From positions 6,167,505 to 6,231,504 of the forward strand of contig NZ_CP137640.1 of assembly GCF_036670025.1 (NCBI RefSeq): a stretch of DNA of 64,000 bases, read 5' to 3'. The DNA is from Bacillus_BD oryzisoli (GTDB lineage: Bacteria; Bacillota; Bacilli; Bacillales; Cytobacillaceae). This document shows, piece by piece, positions 53,396-62,987 of this stretch (positions within the stretch are counted from its first letter, which is position 1; each line of letters begins with the position of its first letter). The position numbers were made by a program, and so were the translations under genes. The notes below the pieces were generated by a model. The model was not told the origin of the DNA and searched no databases. It saw only the letters and a list, made by a program, of their open reading frames with translations.

Positions 53396-54286
53396 CTATC
53401 TTGACTCTAGCATTTCCAAAATTCGTTCAAGATCTTCATTCGAGAAAAATTCAATTTCAATTTTCCCTTTATCTTTATTTTTCGTTTGCTTGATATTGAC
53501 AGTTGTCCCAAATCGTTCACGCAGACTAGATTCCTGTGCTTTTATAAATATATCTTTCTCTTGAACAGGCTTTTTCGTTTCACGTGGAACAGGATTATTT
53601 AATTGCTGGATTAACTGCTCTAATTGACGAACATTTAATCCTTCCTTTAGCACCTTTTCAACGACACTCGGGATAAGCTCTTTCTTACGGAGCCCTAGCA
53701 GTGCTCGGCCATGTCCCATTGAAATTTGACCTTCCGAAATAAGCTCTTGAATTTTCGGAGGGAGCGATAAAAGACGGATATGATTCGCAATATGCGGTCT
53801 ACTTTTCCCAAGTCTTTTCGCTAATTCCTCTTGCGTTATTTTTAGTTTTTCAATTAATAATTGATAGGCTGCAGCTTCTTCAATCGGCGTTAAGTCCTCC
53901 CGCTGCAGGTTCTCAAGAACGGCAAACTCCATCATTTGCTGCTCTGTCAGCTCCCTGACAACAACAGGTACCTTTGTCAGATTCGCCGCTTTTGCTGCAC
54001 GGTATCGCCTTTCACCAACAACAATTTCGTAGCCTTTTATTGTTTTTCGCACAATTAGAGGCTGCAGGATGCCATGCTCGATGACAGATTGCTTCAATTC
54101 TTCAATTGCTTCTTCATTAAAGATTTTCCGCGGCTGATAAGGATTAGGCTTACAATCCTTAATATTAATTTCTTCAATAATCTCTTCTTTTTCCTCATTA
54201 TCTATATTTGGTAGTAATGCATCCAGCCCTTTACCAAGACCTTTGCCGGGTCCTTTACCAAGCCCCTTACCAAGACCTTTAGCCAT
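53396..54286 (-). CDS. spo0J: ParB-family chromosome partition protein Spo0J
   Basis: A 296-residue ParB. The N-terminal soj-interacting tail is followed by the CTPase motif GERRYRAAKAA, a helix-turn-helix (ITQEELAKRLGKSRPHIANHIRLL) and a C-terminal dimer domain. The tail is unusual: GKGLGKG-type units are repeated (about four times in residues 4-21), where B. subtilis has one. It overlaps soj by eight bases. Confidence 0.97.
   Translation of the reverse strand: MAKGLGKGLGKGPGKGLGKGLDALLPNIDNEEKEEIIEEINIKDCKPNPYQPRKIFNEEAIEELKQSVIEHGILQPLIVRKTIKGYEIVVGERRYRAAKAANLTKVPVVVRELTEQQMMEFAVLENLQREDLTPIEEAAAYQLLIEKLKITQEELAKRLGKSRPHIANHIRLLSLPPKIQELISEGQISMGHGRALLGLRKKELIPSVVEKVLKEGLNVRQLEQLIQQLNNPVPRETKKPVQEKDIFIKAQESSLRERFGTTVNIKQTKNKDKGKIEIEFFSNEDLERILEMLESR
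53577..53592. other. parS site inside spo0J
   Basis: Read on the minus strand, TGTTCCACGTGAAACG differs at one base from the spo0J parS of B. subtilis (TGTTCCACGTGAAACA). Confidence 0.9.
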
Positions 54287-55040
54287 TCATAACCACTTCC
54301 TTTGCCAAATCTAAATATACTTCAGCACCGCGGGATTTAGAATCATAGATAATAATCGGCTCCCCGTGACTAGGTGCTTCACTTAGACGTACATTTCTCG
54401 GAATGATGGTTTTATACACCTTGTCTTGAAAATACTTCTTAACCTCATCAATTACTTGAATTCCCAAATTGGTCCGGGCATCAAGCATCGTTAACAAAAC
54501 ACCTTCTACTTTTAAATCATGATTTAAATGCTTCTGCACCAAACGAACGGTATTTAATAACTGACTCAGACCCTCTAATGCATAATACTCACATTGTACC
54601 GGAATAAGGACCGAGTCTGCTGCAGTCAATGCATTAAGCGTTAAGAGGCCAAGAGAAGGGGGGCAGTCAATTAGAATATAGTCAAATTCTTTGATTACCT
54701 TTTCCAAAGCCCTTTTTAATCGAACTTCCCTTGAAATCGTAGGGACCAGCTCAATTTCTGCACCTGCAAGCTGAATGGTGGCCGGGATGGAATAAAGATT
54801 TTCTACTGCTGTCGGCCTTATCACTTGACTGGTTTCGACGTCATCAACCAATACATCATACACACATTGTTCAACGTCAGCCTTTTCAATTCCTACACCA
54901 CTGGTAGCATTTCCTTGTGGATCAATGTCTATCAATAACACCCTTTTTCCTATGTAAGCTAAGCAAGCCCCAAGATTAACAGACGTGGTTGTCTTGCCCA
55001 CACCGCCCTTTTGGTTTGCTATCGCAATCACTTTTCCCAC
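54279..55040 (-). CDS. soj: ParA-family ATPase Soj
   Basis: A 253-residue protein from GTG 55040 (AGGTAGGTGG upstream). It starts GKVIAIANQKGGVGKTTTSVNLGA, the deviant Walker A of ParA. The longer frame to 55082 has no family match. It works with Spo0J in origin segregation and DnaA control. Confidence 0.97.
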   Translation of the reverse strand: MGKVIAIANQKGGVGKTTTSVNLGACLAYIGKRVLLIDIDPQGNATSGVGIEKADVEQCVYDVLVDDVETSQVIRPTAVENLYSIPATIQLAGAEIELVPTISREVRLKRALEKVIKEFDYILIDCPPSLGLLTLNALTAADSVLIPVQCEYYALEGLSQLLNTVRLVQKHLNHDLKVEGVLLTMLDARTNLGIQVIDEVKKYFQDKVYKTIIPRNVRLSEAPSHGEPIIIYDSKSRGAEVYLDLAKEVVMNG

Positions 55041-55107
55041 ATTACCACCTACCTTTATTTCCATGGAAATCTTTCTGCTCAAACAATTAATCTATTAAAA
55101 TTACATA

Positions 55108-55253
55108 CAAAGCCGCTTCCGCTTTTATTCTATCTAGCTGCAGCGGCTAGACCCTCGGAGTCATAAGCTGTGGCGATGTGATGGTTAAAGAACAACCTTC
55201 TCATCACCCCAGATTATGCCTGTCGGGTCTGAACAAGCCGCTTCCGCTTTTAT
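55108..55253. repeat. GC-rich intergenic repeat, long copy
   Basis: GCCGCTTCCGCTTTTATTC occurs at both ends of a CTAGCTGCAGCGGCTAG-bearing core. It fills most of the gap between noc and soj. Confidence 0.75.
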
Positions 55254-55345
55254 TTGAATCATGTATTCTATTTTATCATGAATTAAATAGGATAATAGAA
55301 CTTTTCTTCAAGATAAAATTTTCAAGAGAAATATCCTATTATACA

Positions 55346-55378
55346 AAAAAGAGCGGGTGTACGAACCCCCTCTTTAGA
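55346..55378 (-). terminator. noc terminator
   Basis: AAAGAGGGGGT/ACACCCGCTCTTT with one bulge, then TTTTTTG on the minus strand. Confidence 0.8.
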
Positions 55379-55402
55379 TAAAACTATTAAAATGCCATAT
55401 CC

Positions 55403-56278
55403 TTATTTCTTTTTTGGTATCTTAATGGTAAATTGATAATATTCTTCGTGTTCCTCTTCCTGTGTATCAAGCTTAATCCCGCTGTCTGTCACCATTGATA
55501 AGGATTGCCGAATTGTATTAACAGCGATTCGCATATCCTTACTAAATGCCTTTCGTTTCGGTTTTGGCTTCTCAACGGTCTGCTCAAGCAGCTTCGCAAC
55601 GCGGTCCTCAGTTTGCTTCACATTCAGGTTTTTTTCAATAATTTCTTCTAATAATTTCACTTGTTTTTCCGGATTCTTGAGTGGAATAAGTGAACGGGCA
55701 TGTCGTTCTGTAATGGTTTTGTTTAATAAAGCATCTTGTACTTCCTGTGGCAGCTTAAGGAGCCGCAGCTTATTCGCAACCGTTGACTGTCCTTTTCCAA
55801 GACGCTGCGCCAGTGCCTCCTGTGTTAACTGATGAAGTTCAAGCAGCTTTCCATAAGCAATGGCCTCCTCAATAGGGGAAAGCTCTTCCCGCTGGAGGTT
55901 CTCAATCAACGCAACAGAAGCTGTTTCTGTATCATTGAAGTTTTTAATAATGGCCGGTACCAGGTCCCAACCTAGTTTTTTCATTGCCCGCCATCTGCGT
56001 TCACCAGCAATAATCTCGTAGCTATCCCGTCCAAATTCCCTGACCACAATTGGTTGAATAATCCCGTGCGTATGAATGGTACGGGATAGTTCTTCAATTT
56101 TTTCGTCATCAAAAATTGTCCTTGGTTGAAATCGATTGGGTACGATTTGATCAATAGGAATCTTCTTTATTTCTTCATTTTTTACTATTTCCTCAAGATC
56201 GGATTCAGCCGTATTCTCGATCTCCAACCGATCTTCCTTTTCGCCGAGGCCAAAAAAGCGTGAAAAAGTTTGCTTCAT
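55403..56278 (-). CDS. noc: nucleoid occlusion protein Noc
   Basis: A ParB-like protein of about 291 residues from ATG 56278, behind AAAGGTGG. The N-terminal amphipathic MKQTFSRFFGLGEKED is the membrane-targeting helix of Noc; GERRWRAMKKLG and the helix-turn-helix ITERHARSLIPLK-type region follow. It blocks division over the chromosome. Confidence 0.96.
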   Translation of the reverse strand: MKQTFSRFFGLGEKEDRLEIENTAESDLEEIVKNEEIKKIPIDQIVPNRFQPRTIFDDEKIEELSRTIHTHGIIQPIVVREFGRDSYEIIAGERRWRAMKKLGWDLVPAIIKNFNDTETASVALIENLQREELSPIEEAIAYGKLLELHQLTQEALAQRLGKGQSTVANKLRLLKLPQEVQDALLNKTITERHARSLIPLKNPEKQVKLLEEIIEKNLNVKQTEDRVAKLLEQTVEKPKPKRKAFSKDMRIAVNTIRQSLSMVTDSGIKLDTQEEEHEEYYQFTIKIPKKK

Positions 56279-56484
56279 CACCCTACACCACCTTTACGAA
56301 ACTCCCTAAATAAATATTCTTGAAGAAAACGACAAGTCCTCCTGATCAATAGGAAATTTAGCACCTTCATCGTTTCCTTCGCTTAAGTCATCTATTTTCT
56401 CTATATGTTAAACACTATGGTAAAAAAACAATAATCTATTCTCATATAAAAAGATTATGCCATATTTGAAAAGAAAAAGTAACT

Positions 56485-57201
56485 CTATTCAATAGGGCTT
56501 CGATTAGGTGTTCCAGGTTTTCGCGGGTATTTCTTCGGAGTTGGCTTCTCTTTCCTGATTAAAAAGATATTTCGCTCACTCTCCTCAAAGGGTAAAGTAA
56601 ATTCAAGGGAATCTTTTACCATACCACCTAATAACGATATTGCCTTTTCTCCAGCCTGGAGTTCTTCAATTCCGCTGGCACCCTTCATCGCGATAAAAGT
56701 ACCGCCAATCTTCACAAGCGGAAGGCAAAGTTCACTTAATACCGACATTCTTGCAACAGCTCGTGCTGTCACAACATCATAGGCTTCTCTATTTTCCTTT
56801 ACCTGTCCAAATGTTTCGGCACGATCATGGATAAACCGAACATTCTCAAGTTGGAGCTGTCCTGCTAAATGCTCTAGAAAATGTATTCTTTTATTAAGAG
56901 AATCTACAATAGTGACATGAATCTTTGGAAATGCAATTTTGATCGGAATGCTTGGAAAGCCGGCACCAGCGCCGACATCACAAACCCGCAGTTCTTGATC
57001 AAAATTGAAATAAAAACCGGCTGTAATTGAATCAAAGAAATGCTTTAAATACACATCTTCTTTTTCCGTAATTGCTGTTAAATTCATCTTTTCATTCCAT
57101 TCAACAAGCAGCCGGTAATAGGTTTCATATTGTTCAATCTGTGTGGAGGTGAGCGAAACTCCCTTCTCCGCCAACAGCTTGATAAATTGATCTGTATTCA
57201 T
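56485..57201 (-). CDS. rsmG: 16S rRNA (guanine-527-N7)-methyltransferase RsmG
   Basis: A 238-residue class I methyltransferase from ATG 57201 (AAAGGA upstream). The SAM motif is VCDVGAGAGFPSIPIKI, and the family segment EWNEKMNLTAITEKEDVYLKHFFDSI is upstream of it. Confidence 0.97.
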   Translation of the reverse strand: MNTDQFIKLLAEKGVSLTSTQIEQYETYYRLLVEWNEKMNLTAITEKEDVYLKHFFDSITAGFYFNFDQELRVCDVGAGAGFPSIPIKIAFPKIHVTIVDSLNKRIHFLEHLAGQLQLENVRFIHDRAETFGQVKENREAYDVVTARAVARMSVLSELCLPLVKIGGTFIAMKGASGIEELQAGEKAISLLGGMVKDSLEFTLPFEESERNIFLIRKEKPTPKKYPRKPGTPNRSPIE

Positions 57202-57243
57202 CGACAAATCCTTTCCTACGCTTTGCTTGATCCAGACAACGCC

Positions 57244-59133
57244 TTAGTCATTAGATACCTTTGCAATTTTCCCTTGCTCTAAGTAAACAAGCAGAATTGA
57301 AATATCAGCAGGGTTCACTCCTGAAATTCTCGAAGCCTGTGCAAGTGACAGCGGACGAATTTTCTCTAATTTCTGTCTTGCCTCGGTGGCAAGTCCTGTA
57401 ATCGCTTGATAATCAATGTTTTCCGGAATCTTCTTATTTTCCATCTTCTTTAACCGCTCTACTTGCTGCAAGGACTTCTCGATATAGCCCTCATATTTTA
57501 TTTGAATTTCCACTTGCTCTTTGACTTCAGCATCAAGCTCGACTTCACTTTTTGCAAGCTGCTCAATATGCTCGTAGCTCATTTCCGGACGCTTTAATAG
57601 ATCGGAAGCCCTGATGCCATCCTTAAGCTCACTGCCGCCAACACTTTTGATTAAAGCCTGCACTTCTTGATTTGGCTTTAAAATAAGGTTCTGAAGCCGC
57701 TTTATCTCTTCCTCAATCGCCTGTTTTTTCTTCGTATAACGCTCGTAACGTTCTTCCGAAATGAGACCAATTCTATGACCGACTTCTGTTAGGCGTAGAT
57801 CGGCATTATCATGACGAAGCAGCAAGCGGTATTCAGCTCTTGATGTAAGCAAACGATAAGGCTCGTTCGTCCCTTTCGTAACCAAGTCATCGATTAGCAC
57901 ACCAATGTAAGCGTCGGAGCGGCTTAGGATTAATTCTTCCTTTCCAAGCGCCTTTAACCCGGCGTTGATTCCAGCCATTAAGCCCTGACCCGCTGCCTCC
58001 TCATAACCTGATGTCCCGTTAATTTGTCCGGCTGTATAAAGGTTAGTAATTTTCTTTGTTTCTAATGTAGGCCATAGTTGCGAAGGTTCCATTGCATCAT
58101 ATTCAATTGCATAGCCCGCTCTCATCATTTGTGCATTTTCGAGGCCGGGAATGGTTTTTAAGATGCGGTGCTGCACATCTTCCGGCATACTAGTAGATAA
58201 ACCTTGTACATATACTTCTTCTGTATTTCGGCCCTCAGGCTCAAGGAATATTTGATGTCTTGGCTTATCGCTGAAACGGACAACTTTATCCTCAATTGAA
58301 GGGCAGTAACGAGCACCCGTTCCTTTTACCATTCCAGAGAACATTGGAGCCCGGTGGAGATTTTGGTCAATAATCGTATGGGTCTCTTCATTCGTGTAAG
58401 TAAGCCAGCATGGAAGCTGATCCGTAATAAATTTGGTTGTTTCATAAGAGAATGCACGTGGCTCCTTGTCGCCCGGCTGTATCTCTGTTTTACTATAATC
58501 AATCGATTTACTGTTAACCCGCGGCGGTGTCCCAGTTTTAAAACGAACTAAATGAAAACCAAGCTCCTCTAAATGCTCAGAAAGCTTAATAGAAGGCTGT
58601 TGGTTATTCGGACCGCTGGAGTATTTTAATTCTCCAAGAATAATTTCTCCGCGTAGGAATGTTCCTGTTGTGATGACAACTGTCTTGGCTTGATAAATGG
58701 CACCCGTCTTCGTAATGACCCCTTTACAAATACCATCTTCCACGATTAATCGTTCAACCATTCCTTGAATTAACGTTAAGTTTTCTTCATTTTCAAGAGT
58801 TTTCTTCATTTCGTACTGATAGGAAACCTTATCAGCCTGGGCCCGTAAAGCACGGACAGCAGGACCTTTACCGGTATTCAGCATTCTCATTTGGATATAG
58901 GTCTTATCAATGTTTTTACCCATTTCTCCACCAAGAGCATCTATTTCTCTTACAACGATTCCCTTAGCTGGTCCTCCGACAGATGGATTACATGGCATGA
59001 AAGCGACCATATCTAAATTGATTGTAACCATCAGGGTCTTGGCCCCAAGTCGAGCTGCTGCAAGTCCTGCCTCACAGCCTGCATGTCCCGCTCCGATCAC
59101 AATCACATCATAATTACCTGCTTCATATTGCAT
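57244..59133 (-). CDS. mnmG: tRNA modification enzyme MnmG (GidA)
   Basis: A 629-residue FAD protein: VIGAGHAGCEAGLAAARLG at the N-terminus, the CNPSVGGPAKGIVVREIDALGG segment and the C-terminal MnmE-binding helical domain. With MnmE it adds carboxymethylaminomethyl groups to U34 of tRNAs. ATG 59133 follows AGGAGG. Confidence 0.97.
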   Translation of the reverse strand: MQYEAGNYDVIVIGAGHAGCEAGLAAARLGAKTLMVTINLDMVAFMPCNPSVGGPAKGIVVREIDALGGEMGKNIDKTYIQMRMLNTGKGPAVRALRAQADKVSYQYEMKKTLENEENLTLIQGMVERLIVEDGICKGVITKTGAIYQAKTVVITTGTFLRGEIILGELKYSSGPNNQQPSIKLSEHLEELGFHLVRFKTGTPPRVNSKSIDYSKTEIQPGDKEPRAFSYETTKFITDQLPCWLTYTNEETHTIIDQNLHRAPMFSGMVKGTGARYCPSIEDKVVRFSDKPRHQIFLEPEGRNTEEVYVQGLSTSMPEDVQHRILKTIPGLENAQMMRAGYAIEYDAMEPSQLWPTLETKKITNLYTAGQINGTSGYEEAAGQGLMAGINAGLKALGKEELILSRSDAYIGVLIDDLVTKGTNEPYRLLTSRAEYRLLLRHDNADLRLTEVGHRIGLISEERYERYTKKKQAIEEEIKRLQNLILKPNQEVQALIKSVGGSELKDGIRASDLLKRPEMSYEHIEQLAKSEVELDAEVKEQVEIQIKYEGYIEKSLQQVERLKKMENKKIPENIDYQAITGLATEARQKLEKIRPLSLAQASRISGVNPADISILLVYLEQGKIAKVSND

Positions 59134-59157
59134 GGTGTTGCCTCCTAAACTAATTTG

Positions 59158-59398
59158 CGTCTCGAGGCCGCCCTTGAGGCGCCTCCGCTTTTCTATTTGT
59201 CTAGCTGCAGCGCCTAGCCCCTCGAGGTCTTAAGCCAATCCTCGCAGAAAGGTAAAGTACACCTTTCCACGAGGCTCGTCTTAAGCTGGTCGGGGCTGAT
59301 CGAGGCGCCTCCGCTTTTATTTGTCTAGCTGCAGCGCCTAGCCCCTCGAGGTCTTAAGCCAATCCTCGCAGAAAGGCAAGGCGCTTTCGCTTTTCTAT
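59158..59398. repeat. GC-rich intergenic repeat, tandem double copy
   Basis: CTAGCTGCAGCGCCTAGCCC followed by CTCGAGGTCTTAAGCCAATC occurs twice (from 59203 and from 59328). The two units share GGCGCCTCCGCTTTT joints. It fills the whole gap between mnmE and mnmG. Confidence 0.85.
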
Positions 59399-60780
59399 TT
59401 CCCTAAACAGAACTGAGAGAATAATTGATTAATCAAGCTGTCCTGCACACTTTCACCAATAATCTCTCCCAACAGCTCCCACGTTCTTGTTAAGTCAATT
59501 TGAAGGATATCTACGGGAGTATCAAGATCAATGCCTTCTAGCACATCATTGATAGCCGTATAGGCCTGGTTTAATAACGCAATATGACGACTGTTCGAAA
59601 CATAAGTCATGTCTCCTGCTTCAATCGATCCCGTAAAGAAGAGATCAGCAATGGCTTCTTCCAGCTCCTCAATGCCTTTTTCCTCGATCAGAGAAGTTGT
59701 AATCAGCTTATGATTGCTGGATAACTCCTTAACAAGGTCCATATCAATTTTTTGCGGAAGATCTGTTTTATTCACAATGACGATTACGTCCATATCCTTT
59801 ACAACATCAAAAAGGTTTTCATCTTCCAACGTTAATTCATCGGAATAATTTAATACAAGCAAAATAAGATCTGCCTCTTTCAGCACCTGCCTTGACCGTT
59901 CAACCCCAATTCTCTCAACAATATCCTCTGTTTCACGGATTCCAGCAGTATCTAATAATCGCAACGGAACCCCGCGGACATTAACATACTCTTCAATGAC
60001 ATCACGAGTTGTGCCCGGAATATCTGTCACAATCGCCTTATTTTCCTGTACCAAGCTGTTCAAAAGGGAAGATTTCCCTACATTAGGACGACCAACTATA
60101 ACTGTTGACAAGCCTTCACGCAAGATTTTCCCCTGTGAGGATGTCTGCAATAAACGCTCAATTTCCTTTTTCACATAGGATGCTTTTTCTTTCAGTATCT
60201 TATGTGTCATTTCCTCCACATCATCATACTCAGGATAATCTATATTTACTTCAATTTGCGCTAAGGTCTCAATCAGTTCCTGGCGAAGCCTTTTTATCAA
60301 CTTGGACAATCTGCCTTCCATTTGGCCAAGAGCCACATTCATAGCACGGTCCGTTTTAGCGCGAATCAAATCCATAACTGCTTCAGCCTGCGATAAATCA
60401 ATCCGGCCATTCAAAAATGCCCTTTTCGTAAATTCTCCAGGCTCTGCTAAGCGGGCTCCGTTTTTTAAACAAAGCTGCAAGACTCTGTTTACAGATACTA
60501 AACCACCATGACAATTGATCTCGACAACATCCTCTTTAGTAAAAGTTTTTGGTCCCCTCATGATTGACATCATCACTTCCTCAGCGACCTCATTTGTCTT
60601 AGGATCAATAATATGTCCATAATGGATTGTGTGGGATGGCTCCTCACTTATCTTTTTCCCGCTTACACTTCGAAAAAGCCTTTCTGCAATAGAAAAAGCC
60701 TCATCCCCGCTTAAGCGGACAATTGCAATCGCTCCCTCTCCCATTGGAGTCGAAATTGCAGCTATTGTATCAAATTCCAC
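59395..60780 (-). CDS. mnmE: tRNA modification GTPase MnmE (TrmE)
   Basis: A 461-residue protein from GTG 60780 (GAGAGAGGTG upstream): the N-terminal formyl-THF-binding domain MEFDTIAAISTPMGEGAIAIVRLSG, a helical domain containing the inserted G domain GRPNVGKSSLLNSL and DTAGIRETED, and the C-terminal catalytic CLGK. Partner of MnmG. Confidence 0.97.
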   Translation of the reverse strand: MEFDTIAAISTPMGEGAIAIVRLSGDEAFSIAERLFRSVSGKKISEEPSHTIHYGHIIDPKTNEVAEEVMMSIMRGPKTFTKEDVVEINCHGGLVSVNRVLQLCLKNGARLAEPGEFTKRAFLNGRIDLSQAEAVMDLIRAKTDRAMNVALGQMEGRLSKLIKRLRQELIETLAQIEVNIDYPEYDDVEEMTHKILKEKASYVKKEIERLLQTSSQGKILREGLSTVIVGRPNVGKSSLLNSLVQENKAIVTDIPGTTRDVIEEYVNVRGVPLRLLDTAGIRETEDIVERIGVERSRQVLKEADLILLVLNYSDELTLEDENLFDVVKDMDVIVIVNKTDLPQKIDMDLVKELSSNHKLITTSLIEEKGIEELEEAIADLFFTGSIEAGDMTYVSNSRHIALLNQAYTAINDVLEGIDLDTPVDILQIDLTRTWELLGEIIGESVQDSLINQLFSQFCLGK

Positions 60781-60862
60781 TCTTTTCACCTCTCTCAAAG
60801 AAAAGCACAAAGTGCCTCGCTCGATCCTTACTTTTATATAAGCTCCATTTTATGAGCTAAAG

Positions 60863-60961
60863 TTATCCACTATCATTGTTAGCACGAAAAAGAACTTCCT
60901 ATACGTTATCCACAGTTCTTTAAGCCCATTATTTTATTTTAACTTATCCACATGTGAATAA
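60863..60961. other. small DnaA-box cluster between mnmE and jag
   Basis: TTATCCACA at 60906 and 60944, TTATTCACA on the minus strand at 60953 and a one-mismatch box at 60863, all in 100 bases. About 3 kb from oriC. Confidence 0.65.
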
Positions 60962-61002
60962 CAATAAAGCACTTAGCATTGATTATAAAAAAAAGATAGA
61001 GC

Positions 61003-61041
61003 AAAAAAAGAAGCTGTCACCCAGAGGGCTCAGCTTCTTTT
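61003..61041 (-). terminator. jag terminator
   Basis: AAGAAGCTGA/CAGCTTCTT then seven T on the minus strand, directly after the jag stop. Confidence 0.92.
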
Positions 61042-61046
61042 AAATA

Positions 61047-61670
61047 TCATTTTTTGTTTGGTGCTATCACAATATGCCGATGAGGGTCAACACCGCTGGA
61101 ATAGGTGGCAATTTTCTTGTTATCCATTAAAGCCGTATGAATGACTTTACGCTCATATGATGGCATTGGCTCTAAGGCAACCTCTTTACCAGTTTGAACC
61201 GCTTTTTGCGCCAGCTTTTCAGCTAAATGGATTAACGTTTCGTTGCGTCTCTCCCGGTAATCCTCTGCATCAAGGATAACGTTTAAATATTGATTGGAAA
61301 AACGATTAATCACTAGCTGGGTTAAATATTGCAAGGAGTTGAGTGTTTGTCCTCTTTTCCCAATGAGTAAAGCAACTTTCTCACCGGACAGCTTAAATTT
61401 AACCTGCTTCCCGTTTTTCTCTACATCAATCGTCATGGGAGCTCCCATTTTGTCACATACATCCAATAAAAACATTTTTGCTTCTTCAATAGGGTCAATT
61501 TTGACTGAAACTTTTACAACAGCAGGACGTGAGCCAAAAATTCCGAAAATCCCCTTTTTTCCTTCATCAATAATCGAAATATCTGTTCGATCCTTTGTAG
61601 TTTGTAATTGAGCTAAAGCTGATTCAACTGCTTCTTTGACAGTTTGTCCCGTAGCAGTAACCTGTTTCAC
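61047..61670 (-). CDS. jag: Jag (KhpB) RNA-binding protein
   Basis: A 207-residue protein: Jag_N domain (MKQVTATGQTVKEAVESAL), KH domain (ALLIGKRGQTLNSLQYL) and an R3H domain with PSYERKVIHTALM. It overlaps yidC by four bases. Confidence 0.95.
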   Translation of the reverse strand: MKQVTATGQTVKEAVESALAQLQTTKDRTDISIIDEGKKGIFGIFGSRPAVVKVSVKIDPIEEAKMFLLDVCDKMGAPMTIDVEKNGKQVKFKLSGEKVALLIGKRGQTLNSLQYLTQLVINRFSNQYLNVILDAEDYRERRNETLIHLAEKLAQKAVQTGKEVALEPMPSYERKVIHTALMDNKKIATYSSGVDPHRHIVIAPNKK

Positions 61671-62446
61671 TTTTTTGCTCCTCCCGATTTACCGGCCGCA
61701 GCTGCTGCTTTTAGATCCGGCCCTTTTATAAAATATGTTTGTACAATCATAAATAAGTTACCTACTACCCAGTATAGCGCAAGGGCTGCTGGGAAATTTA
61801 TTGCAAATACAATGATCATAATTGGCATGAGCCAAAGCATCATAGCCATTTGTGGATTGTTCTCCATTCCGACCATTGTAATTTTTTGTTGAATAAATGT
61901 TGTAACACCAGCAATTATCGGTAATAAGTAGAACGGATCCGGTGCTGCAAGATCAAACCATAGGAAATTTGCATGCTCTTGTAATTCCGGTGTTCTCATG
62001 ATCGCATGATAAATACCGATTAGAACAGGCATTTGGACAACAAGCGGTAAGCATCCAGCAAGTGGATTAACACCGTATTTTTGGAATAATTCCATTGTTT
62101 CTTGTTGTAATTTTTGCTGTGTTTTTTGGTCTTTAGAACTGTATTTTTCTCTCAGCTTTTGCAGCTCAGGCTGAATGGCCTGCATTGCCTTCGAACTTTT
62201 TGTTTGTTTGATCATTAATGGCAGAATCACAAGCCTGATAATAATCGTTACAATAATAATCGCCAGTCCAAAACTTCCACCTGCAAATTCGGCAACTTTC
62301 ACAATGAATAATGAAAGCGGATATACAATATACTGATTCCAAAAGCCTTCGCTTTCAGCAGTTATCGGTACGCTTGTCTGAGTACAGCCCGCTAAAAAGG
62401 CAAGCATCAAAACTAACCCGATCAATAAAAATATTCGCTTTTTCAA
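61667..62446 (-). CDS. yidC: membrane protein insertase YidC (SpoIIIJ type)
   Basis: A 259-residue lipoprotein-type YidC: lipobox LAGC with C21, then five transmembrane helices, with LPLVVQMPVLIGIYHAI and the positively charged inner-helix arginine region IRLVILPLMIKQTKSSKAMQ. It inserts membrane proteins; the SpoIIIJ form is also needed in sporulation. Confidence 0.95.
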   Translation of the reverse strand: MKKRIFLLIGLVLMLAFLAGCTQTSVPITAESEGFWNQYIVYPLSLFIVKVAEFAGGSFGLAIIIVTIIIRLVILPLMIKQTKSSKAMQAIQPELQKLREKYSSKDQKTQQKLQQETMELFQKYGVNPLAGCLPLVVQMPVLIGIYHAIMRTPELQEHANFLWFDLAAPDPFYLLPIIAGVTTFIQQKITMVGMENNPQMAMMLWLMPIMIIVFAINFPAALALYWVVGNLFMIVQTYFIKGPDLKAAAAAGKSGGAKK

Positions 62447-62615
62447 CCGTTTTTTCCTCCTTAAAGCATAAAAGGTATTTTTTCGCCTTATTTCGTGTTT
62501 AATAAGAAAAGAAAATCTAATATCGACTAAATGCCCAGTCTAAATCATTTTACCATTTTTTTATAGTAAACGCTTTTAATATGATAAAATATAGTCTGAA
62601 ATTTACATTTAAATC

Positions 62616-62987
62616 CTATCTTTCATTATTCTTTACTTGCTCCTGCGGTTTCCTATAGACCTTTGCCAGCTTTAGGACATGTGTAAGGCTTTTTTGAATG
62701 TCAAAATAGTCCATATCAGCCGTTGGTTTTCTCGCAATAATAATATAATCAACATCATTATGTATATAGCCATCAAATTCATGGAAAGCTTGCCGGACAT
62801 ATCGTTTGATTTGATTTCGTGTAACTGCATTGCCTATTTTCTTGCTTACGGACAGGCCAATTCTGAAATGCGATTGCTCTGGCTTTTTTAATGTGTAAAC
62901 AACAAATTGTCTATTTGCAACTGATTCTCCTTTTTTAAACACTTCTTGAAAATCCTCATTCTTTTTAACACGATACTCTTTCCTCAT
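62616..62987 (-). CDS. rnpA: ribonuclease P protein component
   Basis: A 123-residue basic protein with MRKEYRVKKNEDFQEVFKKGES, the RNA-binding RIGLSVSKKIGNAVTRNQIKRYVRQAF and the C-terminal DYIIIARKPTADM. Subunit of RNase P, which matures tRNA 5' ends. Confidence 0.97.
   Translation of the reverse strand: MRKEYRVKKNEDFQEVFKKGESVANRQFVVYTLKKPEQSHFRIGLSVSKKIGNAVTRNQIKRYVRQAFHEFDGYIHNDVDYIIIARKPTADMDYFDIQKSLTHVLKLAKVYRKPQEQVKNNER

Noticed and set aside
53396..56278. Noc-binding sites (ATTTCCCGGGAAAT)
   Set aside because: No convincing match was seen in the window by eye.
40051..59398. CRISPR array among the repeats near the origin
   Set aside because: The repeats are far apart, have no regular spacers and sit in separate intergenic gaps; no cas genes are present.
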